Shown here piece after piece: positions 1-7,477 of a stretch of DNA of 26,520 nt. Under the pieces are notes generated by a model that ran no database searches, was not told the origin of the DNA, and was given only the letters and a program-made list of their open reading frames with translations. How positions within the stretch are numbered: position 1 is the first letter of the stretch; each line of letters begins with the position of its first letter. The position numbers and the translations under genes were made by a program. Source of the stretch: Candidatus Muiribacterium halophilum (GTDB taxonomy: Bacteria > Muiribacteriota > Muiribacteriia > Muiribacteriales > Muiribacteriaceae); the NCBI GenBank assembly GCA_023228995.1, contig JALOAD010000045.1, forward strand, positions 1 through 26,520, read 5' to 3'.

Positions 1-136
1 TTATAATTTTATTCTTTTTAACTTTGAATTTCTTTTTTGTATACTTATTGAAAATCTTAAGACAGCTTCCATAATTACGCTCGATATCAATTTTTTGAAT
101 CTATATGTAAAATCTAATTCAAAAAAAAATCAAAAA

Positions 137-198
137 CAGATCCCGGCTCAGAATAGTACCGGGATGACAAAACTCTCAGAATAGTACCGGGATGACAG
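137..198. repeat. 62-bp interspersed repeat, copy 1
   Basis: This copy matches the one at 474-535 base for base. It starts with a full unit containing the inverted arms ATCCCGG (140-146) and CCGGGAT (159-165). After a short A-rich spacer comes a truncated second unit that repeats CTCAGAATAGTACCGGGATG. A diverged single unit lies at 23825-23858. It is non-coding and lies downstream of the terminator of the neighbouring gene. It looks like a REP/MITE-type palindromic repeat; how it spreads is not visible. Confidence 0.85.
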
Positions 199-299
199 GT
201 TTTTAATTTCCAATGTCGAATTTTTAGAGATGTTAGAAATTTTTCAATTAAATTAAATCATGTAGAAGTTTCTATAAACAAAAGCAAAAAAAAAATCTA

Positions 300-408
300 C
301 TCGGTAACTTGAGTGAACGTTGCGAAGCATATAATATACGGATGTATTATAAGTGAACGAAGGTAAAGAGATATTTTATATGGATGTAAAATATCGAATG
401 GTACCGAA
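300..408. other. Structured intergenic element with two related hairpins
   Basis: Outer arms TCGGTA (301-306) and TACCGA (402-407) enclose two successive similar units, each starting GTGAACG. Hairpin 1 is at 331-350, with an 8-bp stem and loop CGGA. Hairpin 2 is at 370-395, with an 11-bp stem and loop TGGA. Both share the apex TATA(C/T)GGATGTA, including a T-G wobble pair, but their lower stems differ in sequence while staying paired. No reading frame was seen in it. It could be a structured RNA, a repeat-derived element or a protein-binding site. It sits between the two identical 62-bp repeats. Confidence 0.5.
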
Positions 409-473
409 TGATTATTTTTTTGCGATAGTTTAATGAAAAAAGTTATAAGATTTAAAAACTGTTAAAAATAAAG

Positions 474-535
474 CAGATCCCGGCTCAGAATAGTACCGGG
501 ATGACAAAACTCTCAGAATAGTACCGGGATGACAG
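474..535. repeat. 62-bp interspersed repeat, copy 2
   Basis: This is an exact direct copy of 137-198, with the same full unit plus truncated unit. Both copies are followed by a T-rich stretch. The identity of two copies about 340 bp apart suggests recent duplication or insertion. Confidence 0.85.
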
Positions 536-646
536 TTTTTTATATGAAATTTCCTTTGAGATGACATTATATTGATTTTTGTTTATTTAATCAGAAGACT
601 CAATTAAGTCCTCATAAAAATACCATAAAATTTATTTTTACTAAAA

Positions 647-675
647 AAAAAGCCGGATAATTTATCCGGCTTTTT
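647..675 (-). terminator. Rho-independent terminator of the secreted repeat protein gene
   Basis: A perfect stem AAAAAGCCGGATA / TATCCGGCTTTTT with a 3-base loop begins about 28 bases beyond the stop codon of the 704-2203 gene. Read on the minus strand it is followed by a run of about nine T residues, as in an intrinsic terminator. The T run on the other side could also stop plus-strand transcription, though no plus-strand gene is seen to its left. Confidence 0.9.
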
Positions 676-703
676 GGTATTTGTAAATATTATATTATCA
701 ATT

Positions 704-2203
704 TTATAACTGGCTTATAACTCTGTCAATCATTTGTTTTGCCTGATCACAACTTGAATAATCACCTTTTTGTATAAGAAGTTCTATTCTTTCAATTCCT
801 CTTTTTATTGTGTCATTGAAATTACCTGATTCAACTTCTCTTTTAATTTCTCTAATTTTTCTTTGTGCTGCTGATGAATTATATGGAAGAAGTGATTTAA
901 GAGAATTCAATTCACCTCTAAGGTTATAATAATTAGGAGCTGGAGTATAAGAACCATAACCAGTTTCATTTAAAGTATTAATTAGTCTATTTACAAGATC
1001 TTTAGCCTGTCTTGCATCAGCTGAATTGTTAGTTTCAAGAAGATTTATAACTCTGTCAAGTATTCTTGTTACTTTAGTGTCATTAACATCAGCTCTAAGT
1101 TTTCTAGTATATCTTAATGCATTTGCAGTTTGATATGGAAGAAGGTTTTCAATTCTGCTTAAAGCTGCTTTTACATCAGTTGTATTAAAATTGTCATTTG
1201 AATTGTTGTTATAATAACCATTTTCAAGTCTGTCAATAATTCTATTTAATCTTTCTTCAGCTTCTCTACCACTATCATACTGATTTTTGCTTAATATATA
1301 GTCGATATTTTCTAATTCTCTAATTACTGCTTTGTCATAATTTTCATCTTTAAGAACTCTTATTATTCTTCTAAGTTTTGAAGAAGCTTCATAAACGCTT
1401 GAAGGCAATTCCCATTTAACATCTCTAAGCTGTTCTATAAGTTCATAATCGCTACCGAAAGTTGGATTGTAAAAAGAACCACCAAATTCTCTATCAATAT
1501 TAGCAAGTAAATTTAACGCTTCGTCTTTTGACATTGAATTCATTTCTTTTTTAAATTTTTTGAAATTTTCAACTGCTGAATAATTTGGATTAGCAAAACT
1601 ATCAACTAATTCAGCTTTTTTTGCATTTATATATAAAGCACAGTCTTTTTTTTCACCATTCTGACAAGCTGCTTCAATAGTAACATCAGCACTTAATGCA
1701 ATTATACCAAGTTCAAAAGTCTGTTCGTCTTTTACATTAAACCATCTGTTTACAGCATAATTTAAAGATTTATTCTGACCTTTAAGGTCTTTATATGAAA
1801 TATACATTGATCTTACATAAATTGGGTCATTACCGTGAAACAATCCCCATTTTTTAGGCACTTCAATCTGAACTGAATAAATATGCTCAAATCTATTACT
1901 TATAGTCTGAAATCTGTTTTCACCATATTCAACATTCATTACAGTCATTCTTGAATCTGAATTATATCTTTTTTCCCAATTAGCATATCTGTATTCATTA
2001 TTGCTAACAGGATGTCTTAATATATGTAGACTGTTGTCTGCTAGTCTGTTTAACTCATGCTGATTAGCCCATATACCGTTAAAATCAATAAGTCTTTGCA
2101 TGTCAGAAATATTTCTTGAAACTTCATAATTAGATACATAAGCGTTTGATACGAAAGAAAGAACAAGAATCATGATTGTGATAATTGATAATTTTTTAAA
2201 CAT
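704..2203 (-). CDS. Secreted protein with three C-terminal helical repeats, unknown function
   Basis: I do not recognise this 499-residue protein. Residues 1-21 form a signal peptide with a hydrophobic core (IITIMILVLSFV) and a likely cleavage after SNA, so it should be exported. The middle part (about 30-240) is mixed sequence with two cysteines, C180 and C188, which could form a disulfide. The C-terminal half holds three degenerate repeats of about 70-75 residues, roughly at 254-328, 343-412 and 427-499. Each has an L..L...LP start, then an I+.I/L helix, then a QA-like segment and a final R(I/L)I..L helix; the second and third share LLPY. The start is supported by a GGAGGG-type ribosome binding site (TCAGGAGGGAAAATG). 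A 100-base gap separates it from the upstream DUF362 gene, so it may have its own promoter. The strong terminator at 647-675 ends the unit. Confidence 0.75.
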   Translation of the reverse strand: MFKKLSIITIMILVLSFVSNAYVSNYEVSRNISDMQRLIDFNGIWANQHELNRLADNSLHILRHPVSNNEYRYANWEKRYNSDSRMTVMNVEYGENRFQTISNRFEHIYSVQIEVPKKWGLFHGNDPIYVRSMYISYKDLKGQNKSLNYAVNRWFNVKDEQTFELGIIALSADVTIEAACQNGEKKDCALYINAKKAELVDSFANPNYSAVENFKKFKKEMNSMSKDEALNLLANIDREFGGSFYNPTFGSDYELIEQLRDVKWELPSSVYEASSKLRRIIRVLKDENYDKAVIRELENIDYILSKNQYDSGREAEERLNRIIDRLENGYYNNNSNDNFNTTDVKAALSRIENLLPYQTANALRYTRKLRADVNDTKVTRILDRVINLLETNNSADARQAKDLVNRLINTLNETGYGSYTPAPNYYNLRGELNSLKSLLPYNSSAAQRKIREIKREVESGNFNDTIKRGIERIELLIQKGDYSSCDQAKQMIDRVISQL

Positions 2204-2303
2204 TTTCCCTCCTGATTAAAACTTTATTATATTCATTATAGGTTATAAAGGTATTGACCGTCGAGTAACAATGCGTTACAAAACTAAAACACCTTGTTAC
2301 ATA

Positions 2304-3464
2304 TTATATTCTAAAGGATTTTTGAACGAAATAAACAGCTTTATCAAAGATTTTTAATATTAAAGATTTTTTAATTATAATAGCTTGAACCGGACACATT
2401 TCATGACAACAAAAACATTTTATACATTTATTGTATTTAATTTCAGGATAATTATCTACTATATAAATTGTTTCTGGTGGACAACTATTTTTACAATTCA
2501 TACATTTTATACATTTATCTTTTAATATAACTGGATAAGTATAACAAACTCGGTTGTATAGCTTTTTAACAAAAAGAGGGATTTTAGAAAAAGATACATC
2601 TTGTATTTCAGGTAAAATAAATTCTTTTTCAAAACGACCTGTAATTTTTAGCATATTATCTAATTCTTCTTTTCTTGAGGAAAAAACTCTTGAATAAACA
2701 TTATAAATCGGGTATTTTTCAAGTGGAATATTTAACCATTGCACAACAGCAAAATCCATTAAAAAAGCATCAAATGAAGCCCAAATTACTTTTGTTTCTA
2801 TTTTATCACCACTTCCAGGACCTTCTCCTTCCATTCCCCAAATACCATCAATTATTGAAAAAACAGGAATTATAGATTCAACCGTATTAAAAATATCAAT
2901 TAATAATGATGAAAAATCTTCATGAGTTCTGCTTTGAAAATGTCCATTTGCTTTATTTGATTTTCCTGGAAGAAGTCCATAAAAATTTTTAACTCCTAAT
3001 GTCATAAGCATTAAACAATGAGTTTTTAATTTTGGAAGATTAATAACAATATCAAAATCTTGCACTTTATCCCATATCCAAATGTTTTTAACTCTTAAAT
3101 GATCTTTTACAGAAACTTTTCTACTTTCTAAAAATTGCTTAAATTCAATATTATATTTATTGCATATATCAAGAATACCGGATTTTTTTGCAACATCTAT
3201 AGGATCTCCAACTCCCGGAGAATCTCCAGCACATATATTGTTATAACCATTATCTTTAAGAACAGATATTATAGCTTCAAATACAGCTGGATGAGTTGTA
3301 ACAACTTTTTCAGGAATTGCAGCTTTTAAAAGATTTGGTTTTAAAAGAATTTTACTTTGTTTATCAAATCTATCAAAAAACCCATTGAATTTAAAAACTC
3401 TAAGAATTACTTCTTTAAGTTTAATTAAATTATAATCTCCAACTCTTTCAAAAAAAACTTTCAA
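2304..3464 (-). CDS. DUF362 protein with C-terminal 2x[4Fe-4S] ferredoxin domain
   Basis: The N-terminal part matches the DUF362 family, with LKPNLLKA, THPAVFEA, GDSPGVGDP, INLPKLKTH and GVKNFYG motifs. The C-terminal 60 residues carry two ferredoxin motifs, CIKCMNCKNSCP and CIKCFCCHEMCP, each able to ligate one [4Fe-4S] cluster. Proteins of this design are soluble redox proteins of uncertain substrate in anaerobes. The frame opens at a GTG at 3470 that overlaps the upstream stop as GTGA. However, the GAGG at 3473-3470 is too close to serve that GTG and is spaced 5 bases from a TTG at 3464, so I place the start there. It is the fifth gene of the kdsA operon. The exact reaction is unknown. Confidence 0.85.
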   Translation of the reverse strand: MKVFFERVGDYNLIKLKEVILRVFKFNGFFDRFDKQSKILLKPNLLKAAIPEKVVTTHPAVFEAIISVLKDNGYNNICAGDSPGVGDPIDVAKKSGILDICNKYNIEFKQFLESRKVSVKDHLRVKNIWIWDKVQDFDIVINLPKLKTHCLMLMTLGVKNFYGLLPGKSNKANGHFQSRTHEDFSSLLIDIFNTVESIIPVFSIIDGIWGMEGEGPGSGDKIETKVIWASFDAFLMDFAVVQWLNIPLEKYPIYNVYSRVFSSRKEELDNMLKITGRFEKEFILPEIQDVSFSKIPLFVKKLYNRVCYTYPVILKDKCIKCMNCKNSCPPETIYIVDNYPEIKYNKCIKCFCCHEMCPVQAIIIKKSLILKIFDKAVYFVQKSFRI

Positions 3465-3466
3465 AT

Positions 3467-4639
3467 TCACCTCAATTTAACAATTTTTTGGACTTCTATT
3501 GCAAATTTTGATTTTAATTTTTTACCTTTTTCTCTAATTACTTTACCACTAAATTCAAAAATATCACCAATTCTGCTTTCTGTTAATTTTAAATAATGTT
3601 CTTCATTATCAACAAGAACATCAGACATATTAATATCATTTATTCCATCTGTTATTTTAAATCTCCATGGAGGTTTAGGTTTTCTATATATATCTTTAGT
3701 CATAAGAGCTGCATTGAATTTTATAAATTCATCTTTTACTAGAATGTCTTTTAAATCCTTTGCTTTTACAGATTTTGTAACTTTTCTATTTGATAATATT
3801 CTATAAACAAAATCAGCATCATCTTTTTTTAACCATAACTTTTCCCAAATAGATGGAGTTTTAAATTGAACTGTTTCAAAATAATCAGATATAGCACTAT
3901 TATCATGTTGATTTTCAAAATTATTAGGAGCAAGTTCTGAAAAATCATTATTTTCAAATAAAAAACCTCGACATGCTACATGAAATCTCTCATTATTCTT
4001 ACGATTTACAGGTTCATTGATTATAATATAGCTTTGTTCATCTTTTTTTAAGTAAACTGATAATTTCTTCCAGAATATATCACGATTTTCTTCAGAAAGT
4101 TCACTATATACATTTGATACAATAACAAGGTCTTTTTTAGGGAATTTTTTGATTTCTAAAAAATCACCACTATATGTATTGAATTTAAGAGGGTTATTTA
4201 TAAATTTTTTAAAATCTTTTGAGAAAAAATACTTTCTAAAATATTTAAGATTTTCCGTTGACATATCAAAACCTGTATAATCAATTTTTACTTTTTTATG
4301 TTTTACATTAAGAAAATATATTAAAGCTGTAAAAAAACCACCAGTTCCACAACCAATATCACCTATAGAAATTTTTTCTCTGTCGAATAAATCAGTTTTT
4401 TCATCTAATATTTCAAGAAAATAATAGAATTTAAAAAAATTAACTGGCCAAAAATACATTGTATATAAAAAAGATTGTTCTTCACTATAATTAACATCAT
4501 AACCATTTCTATGCTGAAGAGTTTTTCTAAATTTATCCATTTTTAGACATATTTTTTTTTCAATATGCTTGTTTATAATTTTATCATTGTAAATTTCGTT
4601 TAAAAGTAAATCATAGTAATCCGGAAATTTATTAATCAT
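3467..4639 (-). CDS. Class I SAM-dependent methyltransferase (possibly Rsm22-like)
   Basis: A Rossmann methyltransferase motif I, DIGCGTGG, lies about 94 residues in. It is followed by DYTGFDMS (motif II-like), a GDFLEI acidic loop and DLVIVSNVYSEL (post-motif). The preceding YFWPVNFFKFYYFLE helix and overall layout recall the Rsm22 rRNA-methyltransferase family, but the classical C-terminal cysteine cluster is not obvious, so the substrate is uncertain. The C-terminal 70 residues may form a small beta domain. I chose the internal ATG at 4639, not the one at 4660, because GGGG sits 5 bases upstream of it. This gives an 8-base ATGATTAA overlap with pyrD, a sign of translational coupling. The protein is about 390 residues. 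Confidence 0.7.
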   Translation of the reverse strand: MINKFPDYYDLLLNEIYNDKIINKHIEKKICLKMDKFRKTLQHRNGYDVNYSEEQSFLYTMYFWPVNFFKFYYFLEILDEKTDLFDREKISIGDIGCGTGGFFTALIYFLNVKHKKVKIDYTGFDMSTENLKYFRKYFFSKDFKKFINNPLKFNTYSGDFLEIKKFPKKDLVIVSNVYSELSEENRDIFWKKLSVYLKKDEQSYIIINEPVNRKNNERFHVACRGFLFENNDFSELAPNNFENQHDNSAISDYFETVQFKTPSIWEKLWLKKDDADFVYRILSNRKVTKSVKAKDLKDILVKDEFIKFNAALMTKDIYRKPKPPWRFKITDGINDINMSDVLVDNEEHYLKLTESRIGDIFEFSGKVIREKGKKLKSKFAIEVQKIVKLR

Positions 4640-5525
4640 ATTTACCCCATTCTCTTTCAATTAATCTAGCTATTATTGCAGGATTTGCAGGATCTTTAAA
4701 AGTTGCAGTTCCAATTTGAACAGCAGAAGCACCAACTTTTAAAAATTCCAATGCATCATTAAAATTCATTATACCACCAACACCTATAATTGGTATATCA
4801 AGAACTTTAGCACATTCATAAACTGCAAAAAGTGCCATAGGTTTTATTGCAGGACCAGAAACTCCTCCTACTATATTTTTTAGTGAAAAATCATTTTTTT
4901 CAATATCAAATAATAGACCTTTAAATGTATTAATACAAGTAACTGCATCAGCACCAGCTTTTTGAGCACTTAAAGCGATTTTTGTAATATCAGTAATATT
5001 AGGAGTAAGTTTTACAATAAGAGGTTTTGAAGTTATAGCTCTGCAGTTTGATACAAGTTCAAAAACAGTATTTGAATCTGTTCCAAAAGAAATTCCGCCC
5101 ATTTTTACATTTGGACAAGATATATTTATTTCAATACAATCTATAACTTTTTCATTTTCAATAATTTCACACATTTGTTGATATTCATCAATAGTATTAC
5201 CTGAAATATTCGTTATAATATTAGTGTTACAATTATAGAGTTTAGGTGAAATATCATTTATAAAACCATTTATTCCAGGATTTTGAAGTCCAATTGAATT
5301 AACAATTCCACCATTGAATTCAGCAATTCTTGGACATTCATTACCGTCTTTTGGTAAAAGCGTTGTACCTTTGAGTACAATTCCTCCAATAGATGAAAGT
5401 TCAAAAAAATCCTTAAGTTCAACTCCAAAACCACAAGTTCCAGATGCAGTAAGAATAGGATTTTTGAATTTAATACCTTTTATCTCAGGGGAAAAACAAA
5501 TTTCTTTACCAAAAACATTTTTCAT
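4632..5525 (-). CDS. pyrD: Dihydroorotate dehydrogenase, class 1B-type catalytic subunit
   Basis: This 297-residue FMN TIM-barrel enzyme oxidises dihydroorotate to orotate in pyrimidine synthesis. Visible motifs are ITASGTCGFG at the N-terminus, GIVLKGTTLLPKDGNECPRI, NSIGLQNPG, and EINISCPNVKMGG, which contains the catalytic cysteine typical of class 1 enzymes. Further on are LIVKLTPN, the GGVSGPAIKP FMN-phosphate site, and IIGVGGI. Class 1B enzymes normally pair with PyrK to use NAD; no pyrK is in this window, so the partner must lie elsewhere or another acceptor is used. The start is preceded by GGAG with 5-base spacing. It lies 24 bases after kdsD and overlaps the next gene by 8 bases. Confidence 0.93.
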   Translation of the reverse strand: MKNVFGKEICFSPEIKGIKFKNPILTASGTCGFGVELKDFFELSSIGGIVLKGTTLLPKDGNECPRIAEFNGGIVNSIGLQNPGINGFINDISPKLYNCNTNIITNISGNTIDEYQQMCEIIENEKVIDCIEINISCPNVKMGGISFGTDSNTVFELVSNCRAITSKPLIVKLTPNITDITKIALSAQKAGADAVTCINTFKGLLFDIEKNDFSLKNIVGGVSGPAIKPMALFAVYECAKVLDIPIIGVGGIMNFNDALEFLKVGASAVQIGTATFKDPANPAIIARLIEREWGKYD

Positions 5526-5549
5526 AAAAACTCCATTATATATAGAATA

Positions 5550-6530
5550 CTATTTCATGCTCAATTTTATTGAACCTCTTCCTAATAAATCATGTAAATG
5601 AGCAACACCTTCGATAATTTCATCATCATTTGTTATAACAATTGAAGTAATTTGTTTTTTTTCCATAAGCTCAAGAGCATCAGCAACCATTATCTCTTTA
5701 TTAATAGTAAGTGGATGTCTTGTCATAACATCTCTTAAATTAAGACTCCATATATCTTTATTTTTATTTCTAAGAATTATTCTTCGCAAATCTCCATCTG
5801 TAAGAATTCCTGTAAGTTTTTTTGCATTATTAACAGCAGTAGTAAAACCAAGCCGTTTATCAGTAATTTCTTTAACAGCATCAATAAGTGTAGCATTTTC
5901 ATTTATAATTGGAATAGAAAATCCAGTTACCATAACATCTTTAAGAGAACCAAGAAGTTTTCTACCAAGACTTCCTCCAGGATGAAGATTAGCAAAATCT
6001 TTAGCTTCAAAATTCCTTAATTCTGAAACAGTAATTGCAAGAGCATCACCTAAAACAAGTTGAGCTGTAGTAGAACATGTTGGTGGAAGACCTATTTTAC
6101 CAGCTTCTTTTTTTACACATGAATTTAAAAGAAAATCACAGTTTTTTGCCAAGTAAGAATTAACATTACCACAAATTCCAATAATTTTAATTTTATTTTT
6201 ATTAGCAAAAGGAAGCATTTTTATAAGTTCTTCAGTTTCACCTGAATTTGATATTGCAAGAAGAACATCTTCTTTTTTAAGCATACCAAGATCACCATGA
6301 ATTGCCTCGGCTGGATGCATAAAAAAACTAGGAGAACCTGTGCTAGCAAGAGTTGCAGATATTTTTTTGCCAATAATTCCACTCTTTCCCATTCCAGAAA
6401 CAACAATTCTACCTTCACATTTTAAAACAATATTAACAGCTTCGTTAAAATCATTATTTAAATTATCTATAAGTCCTTTTATAGACTCAGATTCAAGTTC
6501 AATTATGTTTTTAGCATTATTAATATACAT
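5550..6530 (-). CDS. kdsD: D-arabinose 5-phosphate isomerase (KpsF/GutQ family)
   Basis: This enzyme interconverts ribulose 5-phosphate and arabinose 5-phosphate, the first step towards Kdo in LPS. The N-terminal SIS domain shows VSGMGKSGIIGKKISATLASTG, HPAEAIHGDLG, AISNSGET and PTCSTTAQLVLGDALA. Two CBS domains follow (VMT...DAVKEITDKRLGFTTAV..GILTDGDLRR and VMTRHPLTINKEIMVADALELM). At about 326 residues its length is normal. I chose the ATG at 6530, not that at 6551, because a near-perfect GGAGGTGATT ribosome binding site lies just before it, inside the end of kdsA. The gene follows kdsA by 5 bases and supplies the substrate chain for it. Confidence 0.95.
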   Translation of the reverse strand: MYINNAKNIIELESESIKGLIDNLNNDFNEAVNIVLKCEGRIVVSGMGKSGIIGKKISATLASTGSPSFFMHPAEAIHGDLGMLKKEDVLLAISNSGETEELIKMLPFANKNKIKIIGICGNVNSYLAKNCDFLLNSCVKKEAGKIGLPPTCSTTAQLVLGDALAITVSELRNFEAKDFANLHPGGSLGRKLLGSLKDVMVTGFSIPIINENATLIDAVKEITDKRLGFTTAVNNAKKLTGILTDGDLRRIILRNKNKDIWSLNLRDVMTRHPLTINKEIMVADALELMEKKQITSIVITNDDEIIEGVAHLHDLLGRGSIKLSMK

Positions 6531-6535
6531 AAAAA

Positions 6536-7366
6536 TCACCTCCAATCGCATATTTCTTCAATTTTTTTAATTTGTTGAAGAAGTTTATCGAGTCTTTCAA
6601 GAGAAAGCATATTAGGACCATCGCATAAAGCTTTTGAAGGATTATCATGTATTTCCATAAAAACACCATCAACGCCACATGCAATTGCAGAACGCACAAG
6701 TTGAGGTATATATTCGCTCATTCCGCCTGTTGTATCACCTTGACCGCCTGGTAATTGAAGACTGTGAGTAGCGTCAAATATAACTGGAAAACCAGTAGCA
6801 CGCATTATTGGAAAAGCTCTAAAATCAACAACAAGATTATTATATCCAAACGATACACCCCTTTCTGTAACCATAATATTACTATTATTAGTAGCTCTAA
6901 CTTTATTTATAAGACCAATCATATTCCATGGAGCCATAAATTGACCTTTTTTGATATTAACAGGTTTCCCAGTCTTTCCAGCTTCAATAAGAAGATCAGT
7001 TTGTCTGCATAAAAATGCTGGAATCTGAATTATATCAGCAACTTCAGCAACTTTTTCAATATGACTGATTTCATGAACATCAGTGAGAATAGGAATATCA
7101 TATTTTTTCTTTATTTCAACTAATATTTCAAGTCCTTCATCAATACCAGGACCACGATATGAATTAACAGTTGATCTATTTGCTTTATCAAAAGAACTTT
7201 TAAAAATAAAAGGCATATTATAATCAGCAAATATTTTTTTAAGCTTTTCTGCCATAAAAAAAACATGCTCATGACTTTCTATAACACAAGGACCAGCTAT
7301 AAAAAGAAGTGGATTTCCCGTTCCTATTTTGATATTTTCAATAATTTCAATTTCTCTCACTTTCAT
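6536..7366 (-). CDS. kdsA: 3-deoxy-8-phosphooctulonate (Kdo-8-P) synthase, metal-dependent type
   Basis: The enzyme condenses phosphoenolpyruvate with arabinose 5-phosphate to Kdo-8-phosphate for LPS. The motifs AGPCVIES, KSSFDKANRS, YRGPGIDEGL, TDVHE, QIPAFLCRQTDLL, KKGQFMAP, TERGVSFGYNNLVVD, DATHSLQLPGG and MEIHDNP are all present. The cysteine at residue 27 in AGPCVIES is the metal ligand of class II (Aquifex-type) enzymes. The metal-independent E. coli enzyme has Asn there. The other expected ligands (His in DATH, Glu in MEIH, Asp in LCDGP) are also present. I start it at 7366 (276 residues), where GGAG lies 7 bases upstream; the ATG at 7414 would place the promoter -10 inside the gene. 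It leads the operon with kdsD and pyrD. Confidence 0.95.
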   Translation of the reverse strand: MKVREIEIIENIKIGTGNPLLFIAGPCVIESHEHVFFMAEKLKKIFADYNMPFIFKSSFDKANRSTVNSYRGPGIDEGLEILVEIKKKYDIPILTDVHEISHIEKVAEVADIIQIPAFLCRQTDLLIEAGKTGKPVNIKKGQFMAPWNMIGLINKVRATNNSNIMVTERGVSFGYNNLVVDFRAFPIMRATGFPVIFDATHSLQLPGGQGDTTGGMSEYIPQLVRSAIACGVDGVFMEIHDNPSKALCDGPNMLSLERLDKLLQQIKKIEEICDWR

Positions 7367-7396
7367 ATACAGACTCCACATAATAAAATTTTGCAA

Positions 7397-7425
7397 ATTA
7401 TACCATAAATTCACATAATATTTAA
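7397..7425 (-). promoter_or_regulatory. Probable promoter of the kdsA operon
   Basis: Read on the minus strand, an extended -10 TGGTATAAT (TATAAT at 7402-7397) lies about 31 bases upstream of the kdsA start codon. A weak -35 TTAAAT sits 17 bases further upstream. It lies in the 111-base divergent gap between kdsA and the diguanylate cyclase gene. Confidence 0.55.
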
Positions 7426-7477
7426 TACACTTCTATGTCGACCGGTATCAGCATAACTTATTGAAGAATTTAAATTT

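Larger units (their letters stand above)
1..646. other. Gene-poor intergenic region
   Basis: About 640 bases without a convincing gene. It contains the two 62-bp repeats and the hairpin element listed separately; the rest is AT-rich sequence with no RNA gene that I can recognise. A minus-strand frame of 24 codons ends exactly at position 1 (ATG at 70-72), but it has no protein-like features and no clear ribosome binding site. Confidence 0.6.

Noticed and set aside
1-72. 24-codon minus-strand ORF ending at position 1
   Set aside because: It has no ribosome binding site, no recognisable motif and basic AT-driven composition; it could be chance.
137-535. CRISPR array from the two identical repeats
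   Set aside because: There are only two copies, 277 bases apart, each internally part-duplicated, with no regular spacers and no cas genes.
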